A DNA stretch of 64,000 nucleotides from Scleroderma bovista (taxonomy: Eukaryota; Basidiomycota; Agaricomycetes; Boletales; Sclerodermataceae). Where the stretch lies: positions 1 through 64,000 of the forward strand of contig JAYMGJ010000277.1 of the NCBI GenBank assembly GCA_037178675.1, written 5' to 3'. The notes beneath the pieces were generated by a model, which made no database searches, was not told the origin of the DNA, and saw only the letters and a program-made list of their open reading frames with translations. Positions 12,021 to 23,960 of the stretch are shown here, in pieces (the stretch's first letter is position 1; each line of letters begins with the position of its first letter). The translations under genes were made by a program, and so were the position numbers.

Positions 12021-13360
12021 ATGCCTACCTTGGATGAACTGATTACCTACCAGAGGGCAGAACTTCGTCCCCCTGGACATCCCGCTCGTTCCGCCTCTCT
12101 CTTCGTTCTTGCGCGGTCTCTTTACAAAAGGTTTAAGAAAGCTGGTTCTATGGGCGACTTAGCAGAAGTCATTGCTCTCGATCAGGCATCATTGGAGATC
12201 AATCCGGTGGGACACCCTGATCGACCTATCTTCTTACACAATCTCGCCCTCGACCTCTATGAAAAACATCATGTTCAACATACGATGGCTGACATACAGG
12301 AAGCCATCGTACTAGCACAAGAAGCTACGGAATTGTGTCCAACAGCACACCCTCATCGCTGGCAATACATCACGACTCTTGCTAATTTGCTTAACGATAG
12401 GTTTGAGGAACAGGGTAGTGTAACTGATCTGGACGCAGTCATCACACTGGATCGTGAGGCCTCGGAGCTTTGTCCACCGGGGCATCGATCCGAGTCGCTG
12501 GGTAACTTTGCATGGGATTTATATAAGAGGCACAAGCTTCAACAAGACCGTGCGAGCTTGAATGAAGCCATCGTACATGGACAAGAGGCATTGGGTCTGT
12601 GTCAGGCGGAGAATTCTCATCGGTCTATAATACTCGGGAATCTTGCATGCTACCTTGACGAACGTTTTAAATCTGAGGGTGCTTTGGTTGATATCGAAGA
12701 AGCCATCCTCCTCGGACAAGAAGCGTTGGACCTCTGTCCAGAGGGCAATCCAGACAGGTTGGCAATGCTTGACAATTTAGCGCCACGTTACCTTTACCTC
12801 GAAATTAAGGTAAGTGTTTTCAGTTCACCCATCGACTATATTACTCATGACGAAAAGGCCATCGCAGACGTGACAACTTGCTTGGATGAAGTATCTTGTA
12901 AGGGGCAGTGCGATTGTGAGAGTTCAGGGACTTGGAGGCGAGAGAAGATGCCACTTCACGGCCAGCTCGAGGGACCAGGCGTCCCTGTAGCACTCAATGC
13001 TCATACCGGCATGTGGATGGGGCCCCCAAATTTCCTTTTGAATTCGCGCGACAACGAAGCAGCCAGTGTGGCTCCCGACACAGCAAAGGAAGCTGGGGAA
13101 GGCGATAGCGAAGGAGACGACAGGACATACTGCTTCTGCGATGGGATCAGTTACGGAGAAATGATTGCGTGCGACGATGAAAATTGCGAACGGGAATGGG
13201 TGCGTCTATTCATCAAGCAAGTTTATGGTTTAATTATTGTTGTTTGCAGTTTCATCTCGCCTGTGTCGGACTTACCGTGCCACCAGAAGGAACGTGGTTT
13301 TGTGATGTGTGTAGGGCGAAGCAGAGGAATGCCAAGCGAGGCGCAAGGGTGAATATATAA
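12021..13360 (+). CDS. TPR-like repeat protein ending in an ING-type PHD finger
   Basis: The N-terminal 265 or so residues hold about six degenerate TPR-like units of roughly 46 residues (ELRPPGHPARSASL, EINPVGHPDRPIFLHNLALD, ELCPTAHPHRWQYITTLANL and so on), typical of basidiomycete TPR/CHAT proteins. After an acidic linker the frame reads YCFCDGISYGEMIACDDENC EREW. Removing a GT-AG intron at about 13199-13249 continues it as FHLACVGLTVPPEGTWFCDVC, completing the C4HC3 pattern of ING-family PHD fingers, which bind H3K4me3. Stop TAA is at 13358-13360. A possible intron near 12810-12857 keeps the frame either way. No CHAT domain or ING N-terminal domain is seen, so this may be a true fusion or two gene pieces side by side. 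Confidence 0.65.
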
Positions 13361-13509
13361 CGTGTCGGTGGCGGTGGTAGTAACGGACGTCTGGAAAAAA
13401 GTGCCAACTCGTGATTATTGTCTTGTTAAGTAGCCTGTCCATGTTTGTATCTCATCATAGTGGCTGATGGGCCGCGTTGCCGCTGCTTCACTCGACTCCA
13501 TCTAAAATA
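13361..13509. other. Short spacer up to the TA target site
   Basis: 3' flank of the TPR/PHD gene, ending in the TA dinucleotide at 13508-13509 that borders the Tc1/mariner-like element. Confidence 0.4.
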
Positions 13510-13524
13510 AGGTAGACGACTTGC
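13510..13524 (+). repeat. Left terminal inverted repeat
   Basis: Fifteen bases, AGGTAGACGACTTGC, preceded by TA. Perfect inverted match to 16689-16703. Confidence 0.8.
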
Positions 13525-13672
13525 GAAAACATCCAACCTCACGTGATGTGACCCGTGTGTGACATTGGAATATCTGACAGTCCTGAGTGCAGCGGAGATA
13601 GAATATCAGTAGGAGCATTATTACGGTGGTAGGCTACTCTATGTACTGTATCAATTACTAAGTTAACTGTGA

Positions 13673-16384
13673 TTAGGGTGAGCAAGAGTTGGTGGCCTTG
13701 TCCAGGTCTGCCAGCAATGTTTCTGGGAAGACTCGATGGCCTCGGTACTTCTTCACAGCCCAGGCAGCTTGAGCACCATTGAGGCCACATCGGTAGGCAT
13801 CAATAAGCCTACGAGATCGCATACCAAAGCTATAGACATAGGCATTGATGTGAGTTAATAAAATACACAAATAAAACCAGCTTACCGTCTCATTGAGGTG
13901 AGTGGTATTGCAGTGAGCGCAGTGATGACATTCCGCTCGAGATCAGCCTCCTTTGGGGAAGGGGGGTTAAGCCAATATAATTGTTTTGCATACCCCCAAC
14001 ACATCTCAATGAAATTAAGTTCACAGTGAAATTTTGGCAAAAAAATCACGCGGAACCCATGTTGGCGGCACTGAGCTTCCAAGAGGGACTCGACATGCAA
14101 GAAGTCTGGTTCATTGAACAAAATGCGGCGGCAGCAACAATTTTTTCGGCCCACATTGCATTTGAATCCCTTGCATTCTGCATTGAGACCTTTTGTGTTG
14201 TAGCCTCCTTCCTGGAGGATCTGTTCCATTCCTTTGAACCAACCAGCTCGTGGATGGCCAGTAGGGAAATAGAGGGCTGAGGATCACCATTTTCATGGCA
14301 TGCAGAGGCCATCTGGATTTTCGTTTTCTGTGGTTTTCCGTCTGCTTTATAGACTGTTTTCCCATCAGCACCTGTCACCATCACCTCAACTCCCCATGTT
14401 TGTGTTGGCTTCTTTGGCATATGCCGGGCTGATAATGTGTCATCAGCACGTTTGACATGTGTGGTGGCATTGTCAAAAATAAAAACATGGTCCTCGTTTG
14501 GATAGTGTTTCGTGAGGATGTCCATAGCAAGTGCTGCATGTTTCAGAATTTCGTCACTTGAGAAGTATCCATCATGAGTTTTTCCTGCCTTAAAAAGGAC
14601 CCGGGCACTTTCTTCTCCATCTGGTGACTGGAGGAATCCGTAATCCATTGAGACAAAATGTGCCACCATCAATGATGCCCCTTCCCCCTTTGGCTGGGGG
14701 ATTGCATCCTCATTTTTGTGTTCCCATCGAAGCTTACAGCGATCATTTGCATAAAATGTTGATTCATCATGGAACCAAACAACAGTGTGACACATCAAGG
14801 GGGGGAGAGGGGGGGAATCAAGTTCGTGCGTGAGGTCATTGGTGTCCCAGGTCCGCAGGCATGGCTCAAGACTTGTCCATGCTGGCAGAAAGGTTTTTTG
14901 GCGGTATCCAACCACATCTTCACGCTCGTGGCCATCAATGTACTGTCCCCTTTTTTCCTGTTTCCATCGATAGCCCAATATTTTAAGCCACCGCTGCGCA
15001 GTTTTCAATGACACAGATTTTGATAGGCCATGACGCTTCTGCACCACAGGGTCTTCAAGATAATGAACGATATCTGCAGCCCGAATATATTTGCCTATGC
15101 TCTGTAAGTGGAGCTTGATCTCCGCAGCAAGTTCCTCGTTTTCAATACGGGAAGGCAGAGAATTCCGCTTACGGATTGGCAGGCGTGTCCGATCTTGGAT
15201 GTATCACTTTGTCCACTGACGAAGGCACCATGCAAACCATTGCCCCTTCTCCAGACGTCGTGCCACTTGCAATGCTGCCTTTCCCCACTGCCCTCCAACC
15301 AAATTTTCTTTGTTTTCAAGGTCGGTGAATATGACAAGGAAGTCCTTCATTGCTCAGAGGTGCTCCTCGAGCACAGGGCTGAGCTTTGGGTCAGTGTACC
15401 CAGTCTTATCTGCTCTCTGTGGCCTGAGGACAGTCCGAAGATCAGCTAAAGCCTTTTTTGCAGCTTCAATAGTTGGGGGACAACGCAGCACCCAGCTGTA
15501 GTCCCGAGTCTGCCCAGCTGCAGCACTTTCAGCGGCCACCTCGTCACTGCTATCCTTGTCACTCTTGTCATCACTGTGACCCTCTGTGACAGTCTCAGCA
15601 TCCATCTCCATGCAGAGGTTCATATTTTGAAGTGTGTGAGTCGAAGCACCATGTGCGGCTGTGCATGCATTGATGGATTCTCCGAGTGTGAGAGAGCAGG
15701 TTTCATCATTCCCCCACAAATGCTCTTCTGCCCCCGCCTCCCCACTTCCCAGCTCAATCTCCTTGAAGATCTCCCATGAATGGATTCGTCAAGTTTTCAC
15801 GCCATCGTATGCCCCTTACAGCCACAAGGTCTTCCTCTTCATCAAAAACCTCTTCGCACGAGACGGATCGCTGCAACCTTTGACAGCAGTCCGAGTCAGG
15901 AGGGTCACTGGCCCTACAGTCTCCAGGGAGTTGGATAGAGTCACATTCCAATGTGTCAATAGGTTCCCAGTCAACCTGTGCTGGGGTTTGGGGGATAAAA
16001 ATATTAGTGGTAAGTTCTTGGAACTCTGTACCTGGACTGGTAGCTCTAGACTCGTTCCCAAACCAGTTGCGAGTCTCGGAGAACACCTCAGCTGTATCAA
16101 CTGGACTTGGAGGTGATGTGGAAAGAATGTAAGTGTCATCATTCACTGTAAAGACTGGACTAATGATTGACAACTGGATCCAGAATATACATCAGCTTTG
16201 GACTCGGGAGAAGGACCAGGATACACACTGGTGAGTTATCTCCCCCTGCTCTCTCTTCCGTGACTTGCACTGACTTGTCAATATCATGGTTTCCCGCACC
16301 ACACAGGCGTTTCAAACACTTTGCTTCTCGCGCCACAGCAAGATTGGCACCCAGCGCTTCGTGGAAGTGCCTCCGCCTTCCCAT
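13673..16384 (-). pseudogene. DDE transposase of the Tc1/mariner-like element (damaged)
   Basis: The transposase would cut and join element ends. The reading begins MGRRRHFHEALGANLAVARE at 16384 (an earlier ATG lies at 16432) and ends at 13673. Catalytic signatures are visible in order: VVWFHDESTFYAND (first Asp), EDHVFIFDNATTHVKRADD (second Asp) and FLPKFHCELNFIEMCWG (Glu), followed by the conserved tail GLNGAQAAWAVKKYRGHRV. Damage: two in-frame TGA codons (EEHL-stop-AMKDF near 15352, QWTK-stop-YIQD near 15205), both where family members have Arg, and a one-base loss in a C-run near 14276 that shifts the frame. Introns in the N-terminal third are likely but not resolved. Close relatives are common in basidiomycete genomes. 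Confidence 0.8.
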
Positions 16385-16688
16385 GATGTGTGCTGTGCAG
16401 TGTGCCCACTGCAGTCCACCCTCGGCTTGCACGGCACCTCTCCTTGGTTATTGCTGAATTTGTGTTGGACTTTTCTTGCCTGCTAAGCCTTCTGAATCCC
16501 ATTCAAAATTCAAAATATATCTTCACACATCACATCTTTGTCTTTTGCTCAATGGACAATATAAATTTGAGGCTGCTACATTTTTTACTTTGATCACTTT
16601 TTTGTTCTCTGTGCTCGTCAAATTGATTTTGATTTTTTCTCCTTGTCACGCAAAAGTCACGCAAAAGCACGTGATGTTCGTGGAATCT

Positions 16689-16703
16689 GCAAGTCGTCTA
16701 CCT
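16689..16703 (-). repeat. Right terminal inverted repeat
   Basis: Reverse complement of 13510-13524 without mismatch, followed by TA at 16704-16705. Confidence 0.8.
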
Positions 16704-16705
16704 TA

Positions 16706-17491
16706 TATCTCTTACATTTACATAAGGAGCAGTTGCTGGCGATGTGTCCAGACTCCATCGCGTCATGCTGTGTTTGTGGCTATACGTGACTGGCAACGTG
16801 TCTTGTGTGTCTTCAAACTATGTATCGTGGTAATATGTAAGGTGCTTAGATGTGGTCGACCAGGCAGCATGGGCCGCGGATGTTCGTTCTGGAAGCTTGA
16901 GGATAACTTATTAGTAACTTCACGCTGGGTCCGAGATCTGAACGCTGAGCGCCAACTCAGGCCTCTGCAATCAGTAAATTCACACTACTTTTTGACTCAC
17001 TTAGTTCGAGAAAACAGCAGGTGGCGGTGCGCGGGAACGCCATGTAGGGAAGGCTGCGCCGTGCCCGGGAAGGCAAATGACGTCACCGACTTTAGCACTC
17101 TCACTGCCGACATGCCGTCCACCCCTGGCTCCGCGACGGTCGCGATGTCGTAGTTGCTTACTCGACTCTGACGCGAAGGGGTGCCGTACGTGACAGGGTG
17201 ACAGGATCCCCCGCGAATGGAAGGAGGCACACACGAGGTTCAATGTTTATTGACAGGGCTTGTTGTACTAAACGGTAGTAGTAATAATAGTAGTGGTCGT
17301 GGTCGTATTGAATGGAGCGGGTCTGGAAAAAAAAAGAAAAGAAAAGAGTCTGGGGTGGAAACAAAAGGGAAAAACAAAAGGTGGGGAAAATGAAATGAAA
17401 CGAAACGAAACGATGCTGCGATGCAAAATAAAATAACACGAACAATGAAAATGATGGGATCGAGATCGCGCCGTACCTAGTGGCAGTAGTA
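16706..17491. other. Flank between the Tc1/mariner-like element and Crypton copy 1
   Basis: No gene recognised. Towards 17270-17420 there are simple-sequence tracts (TAGTAG/GTCGTG, GAAAA and CGAAA runs) that lie just 3' of the recombinase gene and may be its 3' UTR. The outer end of the Crypton could not be located because Cryptons lack terminal repeats. Confidence 0.35.
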
Positions 17492-20302
17492 CTACTGGGT
17501 GGCCGGGGCCACGTTGATGAGGAAGCGGCGGCGCTCCCCGTCATTGGAATGGCGTTGCCGTGCCTTCTGGATCGTCTTGAACAGGTCCGTGTGCCCTCGG
17601 GCGATAACGCTTCCGTACGCCCTATACCAGTCTTCCTCATTCTCTTCGAACCTAGATAGAGTGTGAGTGAATGAATGAGTGAGTGAAAAGAAGGCAGTGC
17701 CAAGCAGAGGACGGACATACACACAGAGAAATTCCCTGGCGATGAGAGACCGCTGGTAGTACAGGGTGTTGAAATGCCGCCCGTGTCGCCTGTTGTAGTA
17801 ATGATGGGGCCAATCCTTTAGAGGGACGAAGAGCTGGAGCCTGGGCTCCCCGACCGTCCAGTGCCGCACGATGTCCCTCCATGTCTCCGATCGCGGTGTC
17901 ATCTCCCCATTTTCGCGCTTCATCGGGAGGTGTGGGATTGCGAGCCCCATGGGCGGACCAGCTGAGGTCCTCCGGGCACCTACGAGCGAAGGGAGCGGCG
18001 CAGAGAGGGCCATGTTCGGATCCGCTGTTGATGCTGGACCCAGGATCGTCGTATTGCCGGTAGGGAACGACGGCGACAGTTCGGACGCCCGCGCACCTTG
18101 TACAGGGCGTGGTAGTCGCATAGTACTGGAACCGTGGGACTGGATTGCTGGGTGAAAATGGACAACGAGCGATTGTGACGGCACAGTGGTTTGGATCGGT
18201 GGAGGTTGAAGGGTAGTCCGACCGGACGGATGATGATGGGCTGGCGAACGGAATGGTCAGTGGTTGGTAAGTGTGGTGTGAATAGTGTACGCTCACCGTT
18301 CGTGTCATGAGGGGACGCCAGTGTCCTAAGGCCGGGTGCAAGCGCAGTGTTGATCAGGTTGGTCACATCGTTGAGTTTTTGGGAGATGTCCTCCGCCATT
18401 GCAGCATGCGATGCGATTACATCCTTGCGCAGCATGGCCATATCCGTTGTCAGTGCTGCATGTGTCATACGAAGCGCCTCCGTAGTTGCTGGGCGGAGGA
18501 GCGCTGCCTCGCCTGCAAAGGAGGCGCTGGCTTCCCGTGATGCTGGTGCCAGGGCATCACTAAAATCCTCCTCATAGCTATGGAGCTCGTCAAGCAGATA
18601 CCGCATCAGGGTGTCGTTCTGCGGGGGAAAGTGAAGGAAAGAAGAAGAAAAAAAGAAGTCAGCAGTTTGGCACACGGTGTACCCAGATAGGAAGGCCGAC
18701 CAGTGTCCGAATCACTGATCAGTGTCAGCACGCACCTGTTCGCCCTCTGCCCATCCGCCCCAAAATCGCACACAGTGGAGGGACCATCTCTCGCCTAGTG
18801 GGGCACACATAAATCAATACTGTGCTCCTCCGCGTCGGAAGCAGTGCGTCAAATATGTCCCCTTTATACCAGCCCCCTTCACCGCTGCATCAAGTGATTT
18901 CTGCACTGTGTCGTGCGAAAGCGGTACCCCTGCCTGGAGTACCCCACTGGCTGCCACTGCGGGAAACAAGAATTCGTCCTCGCCCATAGCACGGCCGAGA
19001 TGGGCGTGCTCGACCCAGTTCATCCAGAAAAGGACCCAGAAGAATGAATCACACGCCCTGCCCATATCTGGGCGTGGATATATTTTATAGCGGTTACCTG
19101 GTGAGTGCAGCAAATCATGCCAAACTGACATAGCAACTAATGAAACGGATGGACGCACTGCGCAGGTCAATTTCTCTTATTCCCTTGTCGGTCTTCCTTT
19201 GCCACCCTTTGCGATTCGTCAGGTGGATCTCAAAGTATACATTGAGGTCGTTTATGGTGAGTGATGCTTCATCGCCTCGCAGATACTTCAGGAAGACGCC
19301 GTTTACAGCGTTTATGTCATCCGCCATGACATCCCCGCACTTCAGCTTCACAAGCTCGAAGTTCCTAAGCACCATATTAGAGTGGCACTGAATCATCAAC
19401 AGCAGGAGTGAAACTGCATTTATGTACCTTGTCCAGAGCATGAACGCAACAGCGCTGAAGGTGAGGTGTTCAACATGCCGTGTGATCAATAATCTTGTAC
19501 TGTTGTCCAGGATCCCTTTAGCTGGCGGTGATCCCAATCCAGCTATTGCGAAACGAAGATAATTGAACGTGCCGTCGAGCGGGCACACGGACCCCGACCA
19601 GGTGAGCATACGTTCCATATACTCTTTCTTCATCGCACCCGAGTGCTTGCGCTGATTCCCCCCCGCATTGATTTTGTGTCTGATTGATGCGACTGTGTCG
19701 CTGACATCGGGAGAAAGGACTGGATTTCCCTCCCATTGCCGACGCACCTCGTTGTAGCGCCACTTTTCACGGAACAGACCATTGCTATCGCTATCAAGAC
19801 ATTCGTTCTTGTGAGTACCCACGCATCAGAAGTGCATTTACAATACTGACGCTTCGTCCCACAACCGTTTGAAGGCCGCTCGGATCCCATCAATCGTGCT
19901 TGGGCTGCACTTGGAGTCCTCGTTGAAACCCCTCCACCCAAGGTAGATGGCCAACGCTTCGCTGGAGCAATGGTTTGGCCGCTCCTCGAACGCATCTTTG
20001 AACTTCGGATCATGGTAAATTTCCGAGCCTTCTTCAGCATGACTTGGAGTTGACAGTGTCCCGTCTTCTTTAAAGTGGCTCTGCAACCATCTACGCGCTT
20101 GGTTGACATGCTGAGCATAGGTTTCTCTTGTCTTCGGCGCTCGAAGGTGATCTTTCTTGCCTGCTTTTTGAACCTGCTGCGCTGCTTGTAAAGTCGGCAT
20201 GTCCTTCGCACTGGCCTCGTCCTTCGCACTGGCCTGCGTTTTCTGCTTCTTGCTGGGCTTATCAGTGGACCCAGGTAGGGCAGCCGTCTTCCGTTGGACC
20301 AT
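17492..20302 (-). pseudogene. Crypton-type tyrosine recombinase with GCR1_C tail, copy 1
   Basis: Tyrosine recombinase of a Crypton DNA transposon, which moves by site-specific recombination. Exon 1 (20302-19847) encodes a basic N-terminus and a core-binding helix region (TRETYAQHVNQARRWL). The next exon starts at 19807. The catalytic part has an Arg block (MVLRNFELVKLKCGDV), HCFRRGGAQY as the H-x-x-R box, a GGWAEGE block, and MRYLLDELHSYEE holding the likely nucleophile Tyr. The C-terminal SETWRDIVRHWTVGEPRLQL and PLKDWPHHYYN segment matches the GCR1_C domain of fungal Cryptons; stop TAG is at 17492-17494. One in-frame TGA (18814-18816) falls between QY and FMCAPLGERW where Arg (CGA) is expected, so this copy is probably dead by a single CpG transition unless read through. 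Confidence 0.8.
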
Positions 20303-20516
20303 TGCAATAGGACAGCTTTCTCAGTAGACCAGACAAGGTGGGAGTTGTGAAGGCAGGGACAATTGCGTCACTTTTTTTTTCATGACTACACTACACAAGT
20401 TATGCCCCCTATCCTATTTCAGACATGTAGAACACGAAAGGCGTCTAGATTCGTATTTGTCGGACCAACACGTAGTAATACAGCAGACTGGAACAAATCA
20501 GAAAGTGTGCGCGCGA

Positions 20517-22308
20517 CTAGTCCTCGCCCGTCAGGTCAATGATCTCAACATCGAAAGATTGTGCATCCACGGCGAAGCCACTCGTCGACTCCACAGACCC
20601 GCTCCCCGCATCCTCACCCACTAGTTCCATGTCAGTTGACTCTGAGCTTTGTGCCAAGTCGGGCCGTGAACTCTCCAACACGATCGCTGGGATCGCCATG
20701 TCGGAGAACACTGCACCGTCGATGTCATCCTCGTCAAGGGGTGAGATATGTGCATCGGACGGTGAGTGCGCCGAATCAGTTGGCATGGCAAAGAGCAACT
20801 GACTCGGCACAGAAATGTTGTACACCGGGAGTGACCCGCCACAATAATTCATGACCCGGAGGTCACGCTGTAGCGCCTCGCTATCTACATTGCCTGGTAA
20901 CTAGAACGGACGGTAAGACGAGCATAAATGTCACATGTGAATGCAACACTCTTACCTGCAGGAGGGCACGAATAACCGCACCAACACGAGGTTGTGTCAG
21001 TTTCATTTGGATGATCTCTGCTGACCAACCCAGGTATCCCGAGCTAAATGCAGCAAGAGCCGCGAGGTCGGGCTGGCGAGACGTGACCACGGATACAGGG
21101 GGTTGGCCACCATCCGACCAGGACGTGAGAGGTAGTACATATGCCGCGAGGATGGCAGGGTTCGGGAACTCGGTGCGTTCCTCGTCAATAACGCGAGCAA
21201 GTTCGTAGTATGTTCGTCCAAGGTGACCTTGGGGGTCCCTCTCCAACACCTCACATAGCTGCTTTCGCCATTTGACGTGAAATGCCATGAATTCGGTGAA
21301 TGGAAGTGTCGATGCAGCAGAGAGGAGGGACCTCCCCAATCCATATTGGGTCAGCTGACGAGCAATGTTTGTGGTGCACCCTGGGAGCCCACTCTGTGAG
21401 ATGAGATTGTGAGTATGCACAGTAGGCCGCAATAAGCAGCGACTTACATCATAGTCGGCACCACGCATGAGCGCAATCAGGAGGAGGCACCCCCGCTCAA
21501 GGAGGGCGCGATCTTTTATCGCATCGTCTGTATACACTTCTACACCTTCATACTTGGCACACTTTGGCAGGATAATACTAGCACGGAAAGTAGGTAGTGT
21601 TAGTCCAACAGTGGCAGCGTTGATGTTTTGTTAAACTCACCTTCGGATGACACTGCCTGCACCAAACAACAACGCATCATTGAAGGGCGTCACCACGACA
21701 TCAACGAGTCCATGTAATTGAAAGTAGGCGAGTTCGGCCTCAGCCTCTCCTGGAGCCTAGTAATTCTATCAGCATCTGAGCTAATCCACGCGAAAGGTTT
21801 ACCGTGTGCCAACTGAAGCCGAATGTGCTTAGAAGTTCTTGGAAGTGGCGCACCAGGAGGGGTGGTCCAGTCCTGTAAGTACGCTCGTTTCCTCCTTTGA
21901 ACCATGGGCAGTCAAGTCCATCGAAAATGAAATGAGGATGGATGGGCATCGTTGAGATTTCTGAAAGCCAAAAGAAAATAATTGGCATTTCATGTGTTCT
22001 TCCTGTACCAGCACTGCTCCATGTAAATACATTGGTCAATGAGGAGACCCATGCACTAGTTGTTGCTTTGTGAGCGATGAAATGGACAGCACATTGGCAT
22101 TCAGGTACTCACCTAGCGTTGAATCCAACAGCTAGCAATCGACCGCCTGCTTCGTTCCCAGATGGCTTGAAACTTTGAACGGCCATCTCGTAGATTGTAC
22201 AAGGCTTTGCCGCGGGTGCAAGAACCTATTCACAGTGAGCCATTAGTCCAATCAATCCAAGGTGAACAAGAAAAATTTACTCGCCTTCCACAGTGTATTG
22301 AGTCCCAT
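20517..22308 (-). CDS. XPG/Rad2-like (PIN-fold) nuclease, copy 1
   Basis: Flap- or junction-nuclease-like protein of the Rad2/GEN1 type. The start MGLNTLWK is joined through a GC-AG intron to VLAPAAKPC (exon 22113-22225), then GFNASAWV. The N-region has HPHFIFDGLDCPW and the I-region APGEAEAELAYFQLHGLVDV. LLLIALMRGADYD and GLPGCTTNIARQLTQYGLG match the metal site and helix-turn-helix of the family. All joins I tested keep the frame and no stop is seen. The I-region metal box reads TPFNDALLFGA where FEN1-type enzymes have T-x-D-x-D, so one acidic ligand is missing. The acidic C-terminus ends EIIDLTGED, a SUMO-interacting-motif shape. It lies 214 bp before the recombinase start, same strand. 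Confidence 0.8.
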
Positions 22309-22469
22309 GACAGTTGATTGTGGTGGGGGACTCGCAACGAAACGGGATGAAAGGCTTTATATGACCGACTACGCTATGACGTGCACGGGCGGATGAGGGG
22401 TGGATGAGGTACGTCAACTGCTGTCGTCCGATGCCCTGCTGACAAAGACATGGCCCGCCCTGCCAAAAT
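22309..22469. other. Spacer between PRP8 fragment and nuclease start
   Basis: Upstream region of the nuclease gene, CpG-containing, with no gene seen. It should hold the promoter of the nuclease. Confidence 0.35.
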
Positions 22470-23960
22470 GAAAATGAACTTGCTTGTTGGCCTTGAAGAA
22501 CAGGAATTGGTTGAGGTACTGTAAACAAGTCATGAGCGGGGAAAGTACAGAGCAAAATACAAATAAACTGACCGCATCAGTAATCTTCTCCACAGGTTCA
22601 ATATCATAGCAAGGAATGAGTTGGTCATAGGTACCGAAAATCTTGATATCAGCCTCCTTGAATGCATGCTCGGTCAAGAGCAGACGCTTGGTATGTGACA
22701 AACCTAAACGAATATATAAACCGGATAAAGGACTGAAGCTTACATTCGTGTGGGCTTGCTTGCAGTTTGGTGTCGTGCTTGTATGACAGCGGTCTTCCAA
22801 GACGATAAGAAAAGGACTGGTTAAGGGAATGGGATAGGCGCAAACTTTCAGCTTTCAAGCCAGTGGACAGTAACGGTGCTGACGCACATTCCATTTTTGA
22901 GATAGCCGTGCTGCCCCTATTGTTCAGCTTTCAAGTAAAGACCTAAATAATACATTCAAAATAGGGCTATGCAGAAAATCACATTTTACTTACGGGTGAG
23001 ACGGCCCAAGTTCTTCTTCACGACTGCCTTGTCGACAGTGGCACCGCGCCGAATACACTCCCGGTTATAATGGGCAGCACTGACCCACCAATCTGCCTTG
23101 TTCTTCACATATCGCAGGATGATGTTTTCGATGGCAGTGGGCATGCCTGGAACCTTCCATGGAATGTTAGCCTTCCAACATCGCTAAATGTTGCAGGATC
23201 ATCTTTGCCTTGTTTTGCTTGATGGACTCTGGCATCATGTCCAAAATGTCGTGCATGACAGCTGCGCGAAGTTCGAGGTCATAGTGCGACTCCACGCACT
23301 GCTTCGTAACCGTTTTGGCGATACCTTTACTGTTGCGCCCTTCAAATTGTTGAGCGAGGAGGTCGCCCAACCAGCGCTCAAGAAGGGGAACAATGCCAGG
23401 CATAAAGAACAGCCAAACACGCTATCCAGGTGCCCAGAAGCCACAACCAGGGCCCTTGCCAACTGGACCAGTATTGAAACAATAGTAGATCAGGTGTTTT
23501 AGATCCTTCGTCATGAGAATTTGTCTCATCAGCTGCAAGTCGTGTGAACTGAGAAGGCGGTCACGAGAACAATAAACTAACCTTGTACTTGTACCTGTAC
23601 ATACCAGTCAAAGCACCGATATGACCAAAGATATATTGCAATGCATCAGCGAGTTGGAATGCGTCAACATTTCCATGACAAGCTTGGTAAGATGCAAAAT
23701 TCCGCGGCACAGGTGAAACGCATTTCCAAAAATCGACTTCCGCTCTTTCATTGCGAGGGTCTTGACAGGCTTCAAATTCATGTTGTAATCGAGATGGAGG
23801 TAGTTCAAATTCTATAGAATAGATGCATAAACCTACTGAATATGAAACAACAATAAATGCATACCTTGCGGTGAATCAACACGTTGAGCATGCAGTAGCC
23901 CTGCCCGAAAACCTGCAAACCAGCCTCGACCCAATCCAAACTTCGTGTACACCGGCGATG
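22470..23960 (-). pseudogene. PRP8: Fragment of PRP8 (spliceosome U5 core protein)
   Basis: Central piece of PRP8, the catalytic-core scaffold of the spliceosome. In order: [65 protein letters not shown] (in a shifted frame), [121 protein letters not shown] and IEPVEKITDAYLN. Introns are kept, so this is a DNA-level copy, not a retrocopy. Damage: a TAG replaces Trp in the APGWRVW segment, in-frame residues were lost after QHL, and there are frameshifts and Arg-to-Cys changes. Both gene ends are missing. It lies between the cyclin remnant and the nuclease gene on the same strand. Confidence 0.88.

Larger units (their letters stand above)
13510..16703 (-). mobile_element. Tc1/mariner-like DNA transposon, about 3.2 kb, TA-flanked
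   Basis: Both ends carry the same 15 bp inverted repeat, AGGTAGACGACTTGC at 13510-13524 and its exact reverse complement at 16689-16703. Each is bordered by TA (13508-13509 and 16704-16705), the target duplication of the Tc1/mariner superfamily. A looser match with a shared CACGTGATG or CATCACGTG block continues inside each end. The only gene is a DDE transposase on the minus strand, damaged by point mutations. Confidence 0.75.

Noticed and set aside
17270..17420. TAGTAG/GTCGTG and CGAAA simple repeats as a possible Crypton end
   Set aside because: Simple sequence only; not matched near copy 2, whose corresponding end is missing.
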